Shown here in pieces: positions 16,270 to 24,909 of a stretch of 33,708 nucleotides of DNA (position 1 is its first letter; every line of letters begins with the position of its first letter). A program made the position numbers and the translations under genes. The DNA is taken from assembly GCA_023248875.1 (NCBI GenBank), contig JAHFDT010000015.1:1-33708 (forward strand), read 5' to 3'. Source of the stretch: Myxococcales bacterium. GTDB taxonomy: Bacteria; Myxococcota_A; Polyangia; Palsa-1104; SHYY01. The notes beneath the pieces are model-generated. The model did not search any database. It saw only the letters and a program-made list of their open reading frames with translations, and was not told the origin of the DNA.

Positions 16270-16293
16270 GTTCGCCCCGCCCAGGAGGATTCC

Positions 16294-16818
16294 ATGAACC
16301 GGATCCCGACTATTCTTTCGTTGACCATCCTATCGCTCGGCGCCAGCCCTAGCTTCGCTGCACTCTCGCCCGCCAGGGCGCGCGCGATCGTTCAGGACCG
16401 CTTCACCCACGCCCGCGACTTGGAGTGGGTGAAGGCGACGCACGTGCTCAAGCGCACGCCGCGGAGCACCTGGGTGGCTTTTGTCACGGATGGGGAGGAG
16501 CTGCGCGTAGCCAAGCTAGATAACCGCCGCGGCGCGGTCCGCTCGGTGACGCCCAACCTGGCCAAGGCAGTGATTCGCAAAGCTACGGGCGCGGAGCTCG
16601 CGCGCCGGGATCCCGCCGCCGCCTGGGGCCATCTCAACCAGCTGGAGGAAAGCAGCTTCACGCCATCGGGTCGCGTACGCGTGACCGTCTATTCCAGGCA
16701 GCCGCGGAGCTTGGGAGCGAGCTGGCGTGCTCGCTACTCGGTCGGCTTCTTGTCCACCGGACGGGTCGGCACGGCGGAGCACGAAAGGCTCGAGCACGTC
16801 TACGAGTACCGCTACTAG
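16294..16818 (+). CDS. secreted protein of unknown function
   Basis: The protein is 174 aa with signal peptide NRIPTILSLTILSLGASPSFA. The mature part is basic and soluble, without Cys. It has a region DGEELRVAKLDNRRGAVRSV and a C-terminal half with alternating polar and hydrophobic residues (VRVTVYSRQ, WRARYSVGFLSTGRV), suggesting beta strands. I do not recognise the family. ATG 16294 is chosen for its AGGAGG site and signal peptide; the frame is open from 16132 but that part looks non-coding. The next gene starts 10 bp after the stop, so the two are probably an operon under the sigma-54 site. Confidence 0.72.
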   Translation: MNRIPTILSLTILSLGASPSFAALSPARARAIVQDRFTHARDLEWVKATHVLKRTPRSTWVAFVTDGEELRVAKLDNRRGAVRSVTPNLAKAVIRKATGAELARRDPAAAWGHLNQLEESSFTPSGRVRVTVYSRQPRSLGASWRARYSVGFLSTGRVGTAEHERLEHVYEYRY

Positions 16819-16828
16819 TAGCTCTCCA

Positions 16829-17653
16829 ATGCGCGCTCTCAGCATCGTTGCTTGGGCCAGCCTCTCCGTCGCAATGCCAGCCGACGCGGCGCCCCCCTCC
16901 CTTTTCGCAAAGATGACCCGAGGGGTACGCGCTCTCGGTCAGAGGCTCCAGCCCTCCGCGCCGAAACGGAGCGCGATCCATCGCTACGCGCCCGCCCGCG
17001 ATGCACTGAAGCAGATGGTCTTGCGTTTGGAACAGGAGCCCACGGCTCCCGCGACTGGCCGTGCCTCCCCAGAGCAGGCCCTGGTAACGACGAGCCGGCA
17101 ACAGGAGCTGCGGCAGGCGATCACCGCCCTTGAGACGGGCAGAACGATCGGCCAGTCCATCCGGGGGATCGACCGCGTTATCCAGGTCAAGACCCGCCAG
17201 CTACGAGAAATCGATCGCAGCAAGCCGAGGATTTGGCAGCGCCTATGGCGACGCTCTCCTCGCGAGATCGCATCGAAAGAAGAAAAGGCGCGGACTCGGC
17301 AGCAGCTCCGATCCGAGATCGATGGGATGAAACTGGCCGTCAATGACCTGCTCGAGAATGCGCACGGGCTCAGGGGCAGCGCCATCGCCTTCGAGACTGG
17401 AATCTCGGCGAGCTTCTTCTCCCTGGCATCGCTGAACGCTCGCCTGGGGATCCAGCTGAATGGTAGTGATACCGGTCGCTTCCCCGTCCGGCCCTATCTC
17501 CGATTGGGCGGCGGCCTGAATCTTGGACCGGTCGGGAGTCGGGGAAACGTAGTGATGGGGGGGATCAACGGCACCTACGGCTCAGGAGCCGTAGGCCTAG
17601 GAGCGAGGTTAGAGCTTTCCCCCTACGATCCGGTCACCCCCAACAAGCTTTAG
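16829..17653 (+). CDS. secreted helical protein of unknown function, ended by an in-frame TAG
   Basis: The protein is 274 aa with signal peptide RALSIVAWASLSVAMPADAA. Residues ~50-185 are Arg/Glu/Gln-rich and probably coiled-coil (QQELRQAITALETGR, KTRQLREIDRSK, EEKARTRQQLRSEIDGMK). From about 190 on, the sequence turns to glycine-rich strands as in outer-membrane barrels (AFETGISASFFSLASLNARLG, PYLRLGGGLNLG, GLGARLELS). The barrel-like part ends abruptly at TAG 17651. The same frame continues with coding character to 17956, so this may be a broken or readthrough gene. ATG 16829 lies 10 bp after the upstream stop. No family recognised. Confidence 0.7.
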   Translation: MRALSIVAWASLSVAMPADAAPPSLFAKMTRGVRALGQRLQPSAPKRSAIHRYAPARDALKQMVLRLEQEPTAPATGRASPEQALVTTSRQQELRQAITALETGRTIGQSIRGIDRVIQVKTRQLREIDRSKPRIWQRLWRRSPREIASKEEKARTRQQLRSEIDGMKLAVNDLLENAHGLRGSAIAFETGISASFFSLASLNARLGIQLNGSDTGRFPVRPYLRLGGGLNLGPVGSRGNVVMGGINGTYGSGAVGLGARLELSPYDPVTPNKL

Positions 17654-17956
17654 TTGTCGCTCCTGTCTCTGCGCCTTAGCGTGGCAGGCCGACGGACACT
17701 GGGCGGCGAGCTCTCGCTGCCACTGCCCATCTCTCCTGTCTTCACCGTCATGGTGGAGAACACGAAGCTCAACGGTGCACGCGACCGGCTTCTGAACCGT
17801 GGCGCGATCGCTCGACAGCGGCAGAAGTTTCCCCTCTTGGATCGAATTCTCTCGGAAACACCGCCCAGTCCTTCGGAGATCCTCTCGGAGATCCGCTCCG
17901 CACGTGCAGCCAAGCAGCAGCTGAAACAGTCTCTGCCCGCTGCGGCGCTACCGTGA
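17654..17956 (+). CDS. in-frame continuation of the upstream secreted protein past a TAG stop
   Basis: The reading frame of the preceding gene continues for 100 codons after TAG 17651-17653. The sequence begins with strand-like segments (LRLSVAGRR, GGELSLPLP, PVFTVMVEN), as if completing the barrel. It ends in a charged helical tail (SEILSEIRSARAAKQQLK). Codon use is as GC3-rich as in the neighbours. It could be the lost C-terminus of the 16829 gene, or a separate short gene from an internal TTG, GTG or ATG (ATG 17750). No strong ribosome-binding site was found for a separate gene. It overlaps the convergent gene end by 9 bp. Confidence 0.4.
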   Translation: MSLLSLRLSVAGRRTLGGELSLPLPISPVFTVMVENTKLNGARDRLLNRGAIARQRQKFPLLDRILSETPPSPSEILSEIRSARAAKQQLKQSLPAAALP

Positions 17957-19531
17957 TTTCTTTTCGACCCGCGCCAACGATGAGAACTGGGCAGTCGGCA
18001 GGATTTCGAAGCCGCTGACCGAACGGTTCATCACCACTACGTTGTGTTCGTGCCACAGGCTGAGCACCGGCAGATCTTGCGCCAGGATCTGCTGCACGCG
18101 ACGGTAATCTTCGCGCCGCCGGCCCCAGATGATTTCGCGGCGCGCGCGATCGAGGAGATCGTCCAATTCAGGATTGTGATAGCGAACCCGGTTGTTGCCC
18201 TGGTCGGGATTCTCGCGCGTCGGAATGAAGCGCGAATGGAAAAAGGGCGAATAGAGATCGGGCTCCGCCACCTCGGGCACCTGCATCGTGAAGATCTGGT
18301 AGTTGCCGGCCTTGATATCGGCCAAGAAGGTGGCGAATTCCAGCGAGCGGATCTCGACCTCGATCCCGATTTCGGCCAGCTGCGCGGCGATTACCTGCGC
18401 TACCGCGACGCGAAAGCGGTTGGAGGAGGTCTTGTAGACGAGCGAAAAGCGCGGGCGTGGCCCCTCCCCATCGGGGTCGGGATAGCCGGTAGCGTCGAGC
18501 AGCGCACGGGCACGTGCAAGATCGTGCGGCCAGTGCTCGACCTCGCCGCTGTAGGCCCAGTGGAACGTCGGCAACATTCCCGTCGCCAATTCGGCGCGAC
18601 CGCCCAATTGGGTAGCGACGATGCGTTCCCGGTCGATGGCGAGTGCGATCGCCTGGCGCACGCGCACATCGCGCAAGATCGAGTCTTGGCAGTGGAAGCC
18701 GAGATAGGTATAGACCGAGGAGCGCTGACTCTCGACGCGCAGCTGGGGCTGGCGTGCCACCGCTTCGAGCAAGAGCGGCGAGACAGTATTTTGCGTCAGA
18801 TCGCCCGAGCCGCCCACTAGCGCGAGCAGTCGCGAGTTGTCATCGCGTACCACGCGCACCGTCAGCCGGTGCGTGGGGGGGCGGCCGAAGAGATAGTGGG
18901 GATTGGCGCGAAAGTGCCAGCGGTCGCTGCGCACAGGCACGCTGTCATCGAGGACAAACGCTCCCGCACCCAGCGGACGATCCTGCTCGTGGCCGGGCGC
19001 GGGGCGCGACAGGATGCCAAAATCGAGATCGGTGATGAACGGTGCATGCGGGTGGGACAGGATGAAACGCACGCGCCGATCGTCGACGATCTCCATGCGC
19101 TCGAGCCCATCATCACGAAAACGCATAGAGAGGCGCCCGACCGCGTGGCCGGAGCGAATCGAATCGATGGTGTAGACGACATCGGCGGCAGTGACGCGCC
19201 GTCCATCGGAAAAGCGTGCCTCTGGCCGCAGCGTCACCAGGTATTCTGTCGGAGATATGGCGGCTACCGATTCGGCCAGCTCCATCTTCGGTTCGACGGT
19301 CGGGGTATCCACCGAAACCAATGGCGCGTAGACCAGTCGCGAAAGTTTGAAATCGTAGGCGCCTACAGCGAAGCGTGGATCGAGAGTTTGTGCGGGCGAT
19401 TCGATGAACACGACGAGCTCATCGGAGCCGCGGTGCTGCGATGGACAGGCAGCGAGAAGCAGAGCGTATGCCCCGGCGCGAATTGGCCGCCATCTCGGGC
19501 TGGTGCTACGCTTGCCGCATGTTCCACTCAC
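17948..19531 (-). CDS. peptide-type ABC transporter substrate-binding lipoprotein (SBP_bac_5)
   Basis: The protein is about 527 aa. A lipoprotein signal ends in LLLAAC. Family 5 extracellular solute-binding features follow: the opening QTLDPRF, TLRPEARFSDGRRVTAADVVYTI in part, ILSHPHAPF, and the conserved RVRQAIALAIDRERIV and TGYPDPDGEGPRPRF stretches. It should bind oligopeptides, nickel or related ligands in the periplasm. No permease or ATPase genes are adjacent, so it is an orphan. The start is uncertain. GTG 19531 gives a basic N-region before the lipobox, but it overlaps the divergent dacB start by 13 bp. The frame runs to 19717, which is implausible because it lies inside dacB. Confidence 0.88.
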   Translation of the reverse strand: MSGTCGKRSTSPRWRPIRAGAYALLLAACPSQHRGSDELVVFIESPAQTLDPRFAVGAYDFKLSRLVYAPLVSVDTPTVEPKMELAESVAAISPTEYLVTLRPEARFSDGRRVTAADVVYTIDSIRSGHAVGRLSMRFRDDGLERMEIVDDRRVRFILSHPHAPFITDLDFGILSRPAPGHEQDRPLGAGAFVLDDSVPVRSDRWHFRANPHYLFGRPPTHRLTVRVVRDDNSRLLALVGGSGDLTQNTVSPLLLEAVARQPQLRVESQRSSVYTYLGFHCQDSILRDVRVRQAIALAIDRERIVATQLGGRAELATGMLPTFHWAYSGEVEHWPHDLARARALLDATGYPDPDGEGPRPRFSLVYKTSSNRFRVAVAQVIAAQLAEIGIEVEIRSLEFATFLADIKAGNYQIFTMQVPEVAEPDLYSPFFHSRFIPTRENPDQGNNRVRYHNPELDDLLDRARREIIWGRRREDYRRVQQILAQDLPVLSLWHEHNVVVMNRSVSGFEILPTAQFSSLARVEKKSR

Positions 19532-21027
19532 CGTCGACAACCTGGGCGCTCCTCTTGCTGAGCAGTGTGGCACAGGCGCAGAGTGACGCCGGTGTGCCGA
19601 GCGATGCGCATGCGATCGAGCTGCCCGCGCAACCGAACGGAACGGCTGCCGATCGGCTTCACTGGCTGCACCAGAAGATCGAGCAGACACTGGCACGCCG
19701 GTCGCTGGCTGAGGCAAGGATAGGAATTTCGGTGGCGGAAATCGATGGGGGTCGCACGGTCTATCATCGCAATGAAGAGGCGCTCTACAACCCCGCCTCG
19801 AACGTGAAGCTTATCACCACCGCGGCGGCATTGGCGCTGCTGGGCCCGGAATTTCGCTTCAAAACGACCTTGCTGGCCGAGAGCGTGGTGCGCGGCGAAG
19901 TGACCGGGAGTCTCTACCTCCAGGGGCGAGGGGACCCCTCGCTGGTCACCGAAGATCTCTGGAAGATGGCCGGCGATCTGGCCGCTGCCGGAGTGCGCAA
20001 GATCAACGGCGATCTGGCGATCGACGACCGTTACTTCGATGAAATCCGCGTCGGTCCCGGCTTTGCGATGAAGTCGGAGGACCTGCCCTTCCGCGCTCCC
20101 AATGGTGCCGTCTCACTCAACTACAACGCCTGTTCTGTACATGTTCTGGCTGGTGCCAAAGACGGAGCGCCCGCGCGGGTGCTCGCGGAGCCCGCTTCGC
20201 CCTATCTCGTGGTGGTCAACCATACGCGTACCGTCACTGAGGGAAAGACGAAGCTCACCATCGCAGCACACGATCGCGAAGCCCTGACCGAGCTCGAGGT
20301 CGAAGGACAGATCCGCAAGGGCGATCCGCCGCAGGTGGAGCACCGCCGCATCGGCCATCCCGATCTCTACATGGCCCATTCGTTTCGCGAAGTCCTGGCC
20401 CGGCGCGGCATCAAGGTCGGCGGTCAAATCGTGCGGGCGGCTACTCCGCCCGCTGCAAGGCCGTTGGTTACCCATTTTTCATCGCCGCTCGGTGTGCTGG
20501 TGCGGGATGTCAACAAGCTTTCAAATAACTTCATGGCGGAACAGGTTCTCAAGACGTTGGGCGCCGAGACGGGCGGCACGCCTGGTACCTGGCCGAAGGG
20601 GATAGCGGCGATCGGACGCTTTCTCCTGGAGCGGCTCGGCCTGCGCGGGGACCAGTACCAGATGACCAACGGCTCCGGTCTCTACGATTCGAACCGTTTT
20701 TCGCCCGCGCAGATCGTACAGCTGCTGCGCACCGCCTACCATGATTTTCGTTTTGCCGCCGACTTCGTTGGTTCTCTGTCGCTCGCCGGCGCCGACGGCA
20801 CGATCGGCCATCGCATGAATGGCAGCAGCGCCCAGCGCTATGTACGCGCCAAGACCGGCACGCTCGAAGGCGTTTCGTGTCTTTCGGGCTACGCCGGCGC
20901 GCCTGGCCGTGTCCCGCTGGCCTTTTCCGTGCTCATGAACCAGGTGCCGGAGAGCGCCGTCGGCGATGCGCGACGCGCACAGGACGAGATCGCCGAGGCG
21001 CTTGTGACCTATCTACAAGCCCCGTAA
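19519..21027 (+). CDS. dacB: D-alanyl-D-alanine carboxypeptidase/endopeptidase, PBP4 family
   Basis: The protein is 502 aa with signal peptide FHSPSTTWALLLLSSVAQAQ. It is a class C penicillin-binding protein that trims or cleaves peptidoglycan cross-links in the periplasm. All three active-site motifs are present: S94-N-V-K97, S335-N-N337 and K445-T-G447. The long insertion between the first two motifs is typical of PBP4. ATG 19519 gives a clean signal peptide; upstream in-frame Mets would place charged residues before it. It is divergent from the substrate-binding gene, with the two start regions overlapping. Confidence 0.93.
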   Translation: MFHSPSTTWALLLLSSVAQAQSDAGVPSDAHAIELPAQPNGTAADRLHWLHQKIEQTLARRSLAEARIGISVAEIDGGRTVYHRNEEALYNPASNVKLITTAAALALLGPEFRFKTTLLAESVVRGEVTGSLYLQGRGDPSLVTEDLWKMAGDLAAAGVRKINGDLAIDDRYFDEIRVGPGFAMKSEDLPFRAPNGAVSLNYNACSVHVLAGAKDGAPARVLAEPASPYLVVVNHTRTVTEGKTKLTIAAHDREALTELEVEGQIRKGDPPQVEHRRIGHPDLYMAHSFREVLARRGIKVGGQIVRAATPPAARPLVTHFSSPLGVLVRDVNKLSNNFMAEQVLKTLGAETGGTPGTWPKGIAAIGRFLLERLGLRGDQYQMTNGSGLYDSNRFSPAQIVQLLRTAYHDFRFAADFVGSLSLAGADGTIGHRMNGSSAQRYVRAKTGTLEGVSCLSGYAGAPGRVPLAFSVLMNQVPESAVGDARRAQDEIAEALVTYLQAP

Positions 21028-21051
21028 CTATTCCTCAGCACGATCGGGGTA

Positions 21052-21714
21052 CTAACGGAACTGCTCCTCCAGTCGACGGAGCGCGATTTCGGTCTTCATA
21101 TCCTCAAGCTCACCTCGTCGGCACATCGCCACCGCTTCATCAAGGGCCACCCAGCGCACCTGGGCACCCTCCTCCATCGGCGAGCCATCGCCCGGCGGCG
21201 GCTCGGGCTCGCCATCCGGCGCGCGCGCCGACATGAGCCACAGCCGCTCCGAGGTCATGCCGGGCGAGGGAAAAATCGGCGGACCGAGCCATTCGAACTG
21301 GTCGACGCCAATGCGATAGCCCGCCTCTTCCCAGGCTTCATCGACGGCACGCTGGCGGATCGCCGGTTCGCCACGCTCGCCGGGCTCGATGATGCCGGCA
21401 ACGATCTCGGTGAGAAAAAAGTAGTCGCGCCGATCGGGGATGGGAAGGCGCTCTGGATCGCGTCCGAAATGGAGCGCGGGCCGCAGCCCTTGGCGCAGCA
21501 GCACTTCGACGGAGCCATCGCTGCGCGGTCGCCACAACACGACCGCCACCGCATCGGGGCCGCGCGAGCGCTCGATGAAATCGCACAGCCACTCGCGCGA
21601 GCGAGTGCCATCGGGATGGCGGTTGCGCAGGCGAATGCGCCGGAGAAAGAGAAATCCATCGGTGCCGATCCGCTGGTCGGAGATCACCTCGAGTTCGTAA
21701 GGGCGTGGGTTCAT
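21052..21714 (-). CDS. NUDIX hydrolase
   Basis: The protein is 220 aa. The Nudix box lies in [20 protein letters not shown] followed by AWEEAGYRI. The EExG metal-binding core is intact, but the usual Arg before the Glu is Asp and the spacing is one residue longer. The family hydrolyses nucleoside diphosphate derivatives; ADP-ribose-type substrates are common for this length, but the substrate is not determinable here. The start ATG 21714 overlaps the stop of the 432-aa upstream gene by four bases, so the two are translationally coupled. It is convergent with dacB, 24 bp apart. Confidence 0.85.
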   Translation of the reverse strand: MNPRPYELEVISDQRIGTDGFLFLRRIRLRNRHPDGTRSREWLCDFIERSRGPDAVAVVLWRPRSDGSVEVLLRQGLRPALHFGRDPERLPIPDRRDYFFLTEIVAGIIEPGERGEPAIRQRAVDEAWEEAGYRIGVDQFEWLGPPIFPSPGMTSERLWLMSARAPDGEPEPPPGDGSPMEEGAQVRWVALDEAVAMCRRGELEDMKTEIALRRLEEQFR

Positions 21715-23009
21715 TTTTCCAGCCCGTAGAAGACCAGGAGCGGTTGTAGCCGATTCGCGGCCGCCAACTCCAACACCGTTCGCCACTCCGCCCAGGCGCA
21801 CAGAAAGCGCTGGATGTCGGCGCCGCTACGCTCGTCGAATTCGGCGCGCCAGGTCTCGAAGGCCTGATCCAGCGGGCCGTCATGGCCTGCCTTCCACCAG
21901 GCGCGATAGAAGCGGTCGACGCGCCCCGCCACATCCCGTGCATCGATGCTACCGAGGAGCTCACGGAGCCGCTCGCCGCGAAAACGAAATAGCGATCCGA
22001 TATACTCGGCGCCCGACTCCGCCCACGGCGCCAACGGCTGTAGCTCGTCGTCGCCAAGCTGCTCAAGCATGGCGCCTTCCGGCGAAGCATAAGGCATCAC
22101 TTCGCTCATCACCTCGAGCACGCTCCCGCGCCCCTCGAGCTCGACCGCCTCCTCGTCATCCTCGAACGTCGGGTCGCCCGGCGCGAGCGAAAAGATCGGC
22201 AGCACCCGTTCATCGAGGTAGCAGACCGATTCACCGCCGCCAAAGACGTAGCACTCGCTGAGCGCCACCAGCTCGAGGGCCACCACCGAACGCAGTCCGG
22301 CCGCTTCGGGCGAACGCTCGTCGAGTGCCCCGAGTGCCGAGCAAACCTCATCGCGCACACCAGCGAGCGGCCCGAGCAGCGGCGGCGTCAGCGCAGCGAT
22401 GCGTCGGGCCAGCTCCGTGCCGCTGATCGTTTTCCAGGCCGCCGTCGTCGCTGCGAGGTCGCAGGCCACCAGCGCCACCCGGTCAAGTTCACTCGGATCG
22501 GGTCCGGCGGGACTGCCATCGTGAAAGTGAAAGCTGTGCAGTGCAGTCGGCAGCCCGACCGGAGCGGCCAGCTGACGCCCGCGCGTGCGGGCGATGGTGC
22601 TCGATGCGGTTTGACCGAGCCCGAGCCGGGAACCATCGTCGGCACCGACCAGCTCCGCGAGCGTTTTTTGAAAGAGCTCGCTCAGCTTGCCGTCGAGCCC
22701 CTCGGGCTCGCCGAGCCAGCCCTCATCCGCCGCCTGCCCATCGGCAAAGGCATGCACCATCGCCTGACGCGCATCGTGGTTGATATGGACGAAAACGGCG
22801 CGGCGCTGTCCACCCGACAGGGCCTCCAAGAACGCCGGATCGGCGCTCGGCAGCCCCGCGTCGTCCAGCAGTTCGATCTGCCACAGCCCCACCACATCGA
22901 GCGCGCGCACCCGCAGCCAACCGGGGCCATCTCCACGCTCCAGTACGATCCGCCGCACCGATTCAGCATCGTGATGATCGAGGGGAACAAACACTGCGGT
23001 CAGGTCCAC
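21711..23009 (-). CDS. conserved-looking hypothetical protein, 432 aa
   Basis: I do not recognise this protein. It is acidic and soluble, with no signal peptide. The first ~100 residues look alpha/beta (AVFVPLDHHDAESVRRIV, RVRALDVVGLWQIELLDDAG), including AVFVHINHDARQAMVH. The middle contains HSFHFHDGSP and VALVACDLAAT. The last third is helical with many Trp residues (YRAWWKAGHDGP, CAWAEWRTV). Codon use matches the neighbours, and the 4-bp overlap with the Nudix gene supports reality. The start codon lies 64 bp from the divergent gene at 23074. Confidence 0.72.
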   Translation of the reverse strand: MDLTAVFVPLDHHDAESVRRIVLERGDGPGWLRVRALDVVGLWQIELLDDAGLPSADPAFLEALSGGQRRAVFVHINHDARQAMVHAFADGQAADEGWLGEPEGLDGKLSELFQKTLAELVGADDGSRLGLGQTASSTIARTRGRQLAAPVGLPTALHSFHFHDGSPAGPDPSELDRVALVACDLAATTAAWKTISGTELARRIAALTPPLLGPLAGVRDEVCSALGALDERSPEAAGLRSVVALELVALSECYVFGGGESVCYLDERVLPIFSLAPGDPTFEDDEEAVELEGRGSVLEVMSEVMPYASPEGAMLEQLGDDELQPLAPWAESGAEYIGSLFRFRGERLRELLGSIDARDVAGRVDRFYRAWWKAGHDGPLDQAFETWRAEFDERSGADIQRFLCAWAEWRTVLELAAANRLQPLLVFYGLEK

Positions 23010-23073
23010 GCCCTCTCCGTAGCAGTTTTCTGTTGTCGAAAACAGCCGATTCGACGTTCAATCCCCTACCCCC

Positions 23074-24078
23074 ATGGAACAGGACAATGCGATGGTCTGG
23101 GCGCGCTCGCCCGGCCACTACGAGGTCTGGTACACCACGCTCTCGCACCGCGCCTCATCGACCGGCTTCTGGATCCGCTACACCCTCGAGGCGCCCACCC
23201 ACGGCGAGGCCTACGCACAGCTCTGGTTCGCGCGCTTCGATGCCCACGATCCGGCCGCTACGTTTGGCATCAACCGCAGATTTCCCATCTCGCAGCTGCG
23301 CAGCGAGACGAGCCCCTTCCTGCTGGCGATCGGCGACGCGTACCTCAGGCACGACCCCATGCAGGGCAGTCTCGCCGGCAGCGGCCACGAGGTGCGCTGG
23401 GATCTCCGGTGGCGCCCCGCGACGCGCACGGTCCGCTTCCTGCCCGACCTCGCCTATCACAGCAATCTGGCCACGACCAAAGTCCATTCGCCCAATCAAG
23501 ATATTCGGCTGAGCGGCGAAATCGTCGTCGATGGGCAACGGTACGCGATGGACGGCGATGCGGCCGGCCAGACCCATGTGTGGGGTCGCAAACACGCCTA
23601 CTCGTGGGGCTGGGCGCACTGCAATAGTTTCGACCCACCGGGTGCTTCGCTCGAGGTACTCAGCGTACGTCTACAGCGTGCTTCCGTCATTCTGCCGACC
23701 TTGACGATGTTCACGCTTTTTCTCGACGGGGAACAGTTCGCCTTTCGCCAACCCTGGGCGATGCCCTTCGCGCGTTCGCACTACGCCACCGGCACCTATA
23801 TCTTCTCTGGCGCCCACGCCACGGCCCGCATCGAAGGGAGCTTCTCCTGCCGTCCGGAGGACATGATCCTGGCGGAATATGTCGACCCCGATGGCGATCC
23901 AGCCTTTTGCCACAACAGCTGCTGCGCGGCGGCCGAAGTGAAGGTGTGGCGCCGCAGCCCCTTCGTCGGGCGCTGGCGCGAACACCGCAGACTCGCTACT
24001 GCGACTGGCGGCCATTTCGAATGGGGCGGACGCGCCGGCGATGTTCTGCGCGTCAAGAAGAGCCACGAGGCCGTGTGA
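23074..24078 (+). CDS. calycin-like protein, CrtC/AttH or tocopherol-cyclase type
   Basis: The protein is 334 aa, soluble and rich in Trp, His and beta strands. Its layout suggests a double lipocalin-like barrel: GHYEVWYTTLSH and FWIRYTLEAPTHG early, AQLWFARF, then GQTHVWGRKHAYSWGWAHCN in the middle. The HxWG-type motif followed by W-x-W is reminiscent of hydroxyneurosporene-synthase/AttH-like and tocopherol-cyclase-like proteins. The match is by eye and weak. A Cys cluster (FCHNSCC) near residue 275 is unusual. It starts 64 bp from a divergent gene and converges on a methyltransferase. The intergenic region has an inverted repeat GTTTTC/GAAAAC. Confidence 0.6.
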   Translation: MEQDNAMVWARSPGHYEVWYTTLSHRASSTGFWIRYTLEAPTHGEAYAQLWFARFDAHDPAATFGINRRFPISQLRSETSPFLLAIGDAYLRHDPMQGSLAGSGHEVRWDLRWRPATRTVRFLPDLAYHSNLATTKVHSPNQDIRLSGEIVVDGQRYAMDGDAAGQTHVWGRKHAYSWGWAHCNSFDPPGASLEVLSVRLQRASVILPTLTMFTLFLDGEQFAFRQPWAMPFARSHYATGTYIFSGAHATARIEGSFSCRPEDMILAEYVDPDGDPAFCHNSCCAAAEVKVWRRSPFVGRWREHRRLATATGGHFEWGGRAGDVLRVKKSHEAV

Positions 24079-24090
24079 GGGCTATGGAAG

Positions 24091-24753
24091 TTATTCGAAG
24101 TAGATGAACTCGTAATCCCCGGTGTAGCCGAAGTGCCGGTAGAGCCAGATCCACTCGGCGGTATCGAAAAACGACTCGCAGGTGAGCGCCCAGCATTGAA
24201 GGTTGAACAGCTCGAGCTCGCTGCGATAGCTTTCGAGCATCACATACTTGTTCCGTCCGACCCGCTCGATCTCGGCCAGGGCGGTTTTGAGCTCGAAGAC
24301 CCGCAGGTTGTGCAGGCAGCCCAAGGAGACCACGAGATCGAAATAGCCATCGCCAAAGGGATAGGCATCCTGGGCGCGATAGCGGAAGAGGCGATCTCGG
24401 ATCGGTTCCGGAGCGTCGCCGAGACCATGCCGCGAGATGTCGAAGCCGTGGAGCTCTGCCTGCGGCAAGAGTCGCTGAAACTCGTGGAGTAGGTGCGCCT
24501 TGCCGCAACCGACGTCGAGGATTTTCGCATCGGACTTGAGACCGTAGGTCTTGATCATGTTTTCGGCGACGACCTTCCAGCGACCGTCGTACTTGTAGCC
24601 GCCATAGCCATAGCGGCGGTTGCCGTCCCAATAGTCGCCTTCGTACTCCTTGGCCTTGAGCATGCAGTGGACCTTCTCGTCCACCATGCGCGCGAGATAG
24701 TCCCTCTTCGTCCTCCGGTGCAGGGGCGTAACGAAGTTCATCAATTGGCTCAT
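24091..24753 (-). CDS. class I SAM-dependent methyltransferase
   Basis: The protein is 220 aa. Motif I is ILDVGCGKAHLLHEF (about residues 77-91), followed by ELHGFDIS (motif II acidic strand) and YFDLVVSLGCLHNL (motif IV region). The N-terminal region has an unusual Tyr/Gly-rich stretch (GNRRYGYGGYKYDGRW), a feature I associate with methyltransferases of cell-surface or secondary-metabolite clusters. The substrate is unknown. It ends 12 bp from the convergent calycin-like gene. The start is ATG 24753. Confidence 0.85.
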   Translation of the reverse strand: MSQLMNFVTPLHRRTKRDYLARMVDEKVHCMLKAKEYEGDYWDGNRRYGYGGYKYDGRWKVVAENMIKTYGLKSDAKILDVGCGKAHLLHEFQRLLPQAELHGFDISRHGLGDAPEPIRDRLFRYRAQDAYPFGDGYFDLVVSLGCLHNLRVFELKTALAEIERVGRNKYVMLESYRSELELFNLQCWALTCESFFDTAEWIWLYRHFGYTGDYEFIYFE

Positions 24754-24869
24754 AAAGTCTCTCCCGATCGTCGAGCGCCTTGCTCTGAGTCTCGCATGTT
24801 ATAGACGACTTCAGATCCCTGGGTCCAGTTATCGAGGAGCCATGCGGCGGTAGCGAGCATGAAGGGCGC

Positions 24870-24897
24870 TTGACCGGCCGGTAGTGATCGGTATGCT
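24870..24897 (+). promoter_or_regulatory. sigma-70-type promoter of the glycine cleavage operon
   Basis: TTGACC (24870-24875), a 16-base spacer, then TATGCT (24892-24897). The predicted start near 24904 is only about six bases before the gcvT ATG at 24910, and no Shine-Dalgarno sequence precedes that ATG, so the mRNA may be nearly leaderless. No glycine riboswitch could be recognised in 24754-24909. Confidence 0.5.
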
Positions 24898-24909
24898 CTC
24901 CCCGCTATC

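Larger units (their letters stand above)
15568..16293. other. long gene-poor stretch (726 bp)
   Basis: Apart from the promoter, the transposase fossil, the hexamer tract and the sigma-54 site listed separately, I see no gene here. From 16096 to about 16250 nothing is recognisable. Several overlapping ORFs exist on both strands across the hexamer tract, but they arise from the repeat itself. Confidence 0.6.

Noticed and set aside
19680-19700. TGGCACG followed by a GC at sigma-54 spacing
   Set aside because: Inside the dacB coding region, with a poor -12 element and no downstream gene start.
23022-23048. Inverted repeat GTTTTC/GAAAAC between divergent genes
   Set aside because: Only six base pairs; could be an operator but is too short to support alone.
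24754-24909. Possible glycine riboswitch before gcvT
   Set aside because: No recognisable conserved core or paired aptamers by eye; the predicted promoter lies too close to the ATG to leave room for one.
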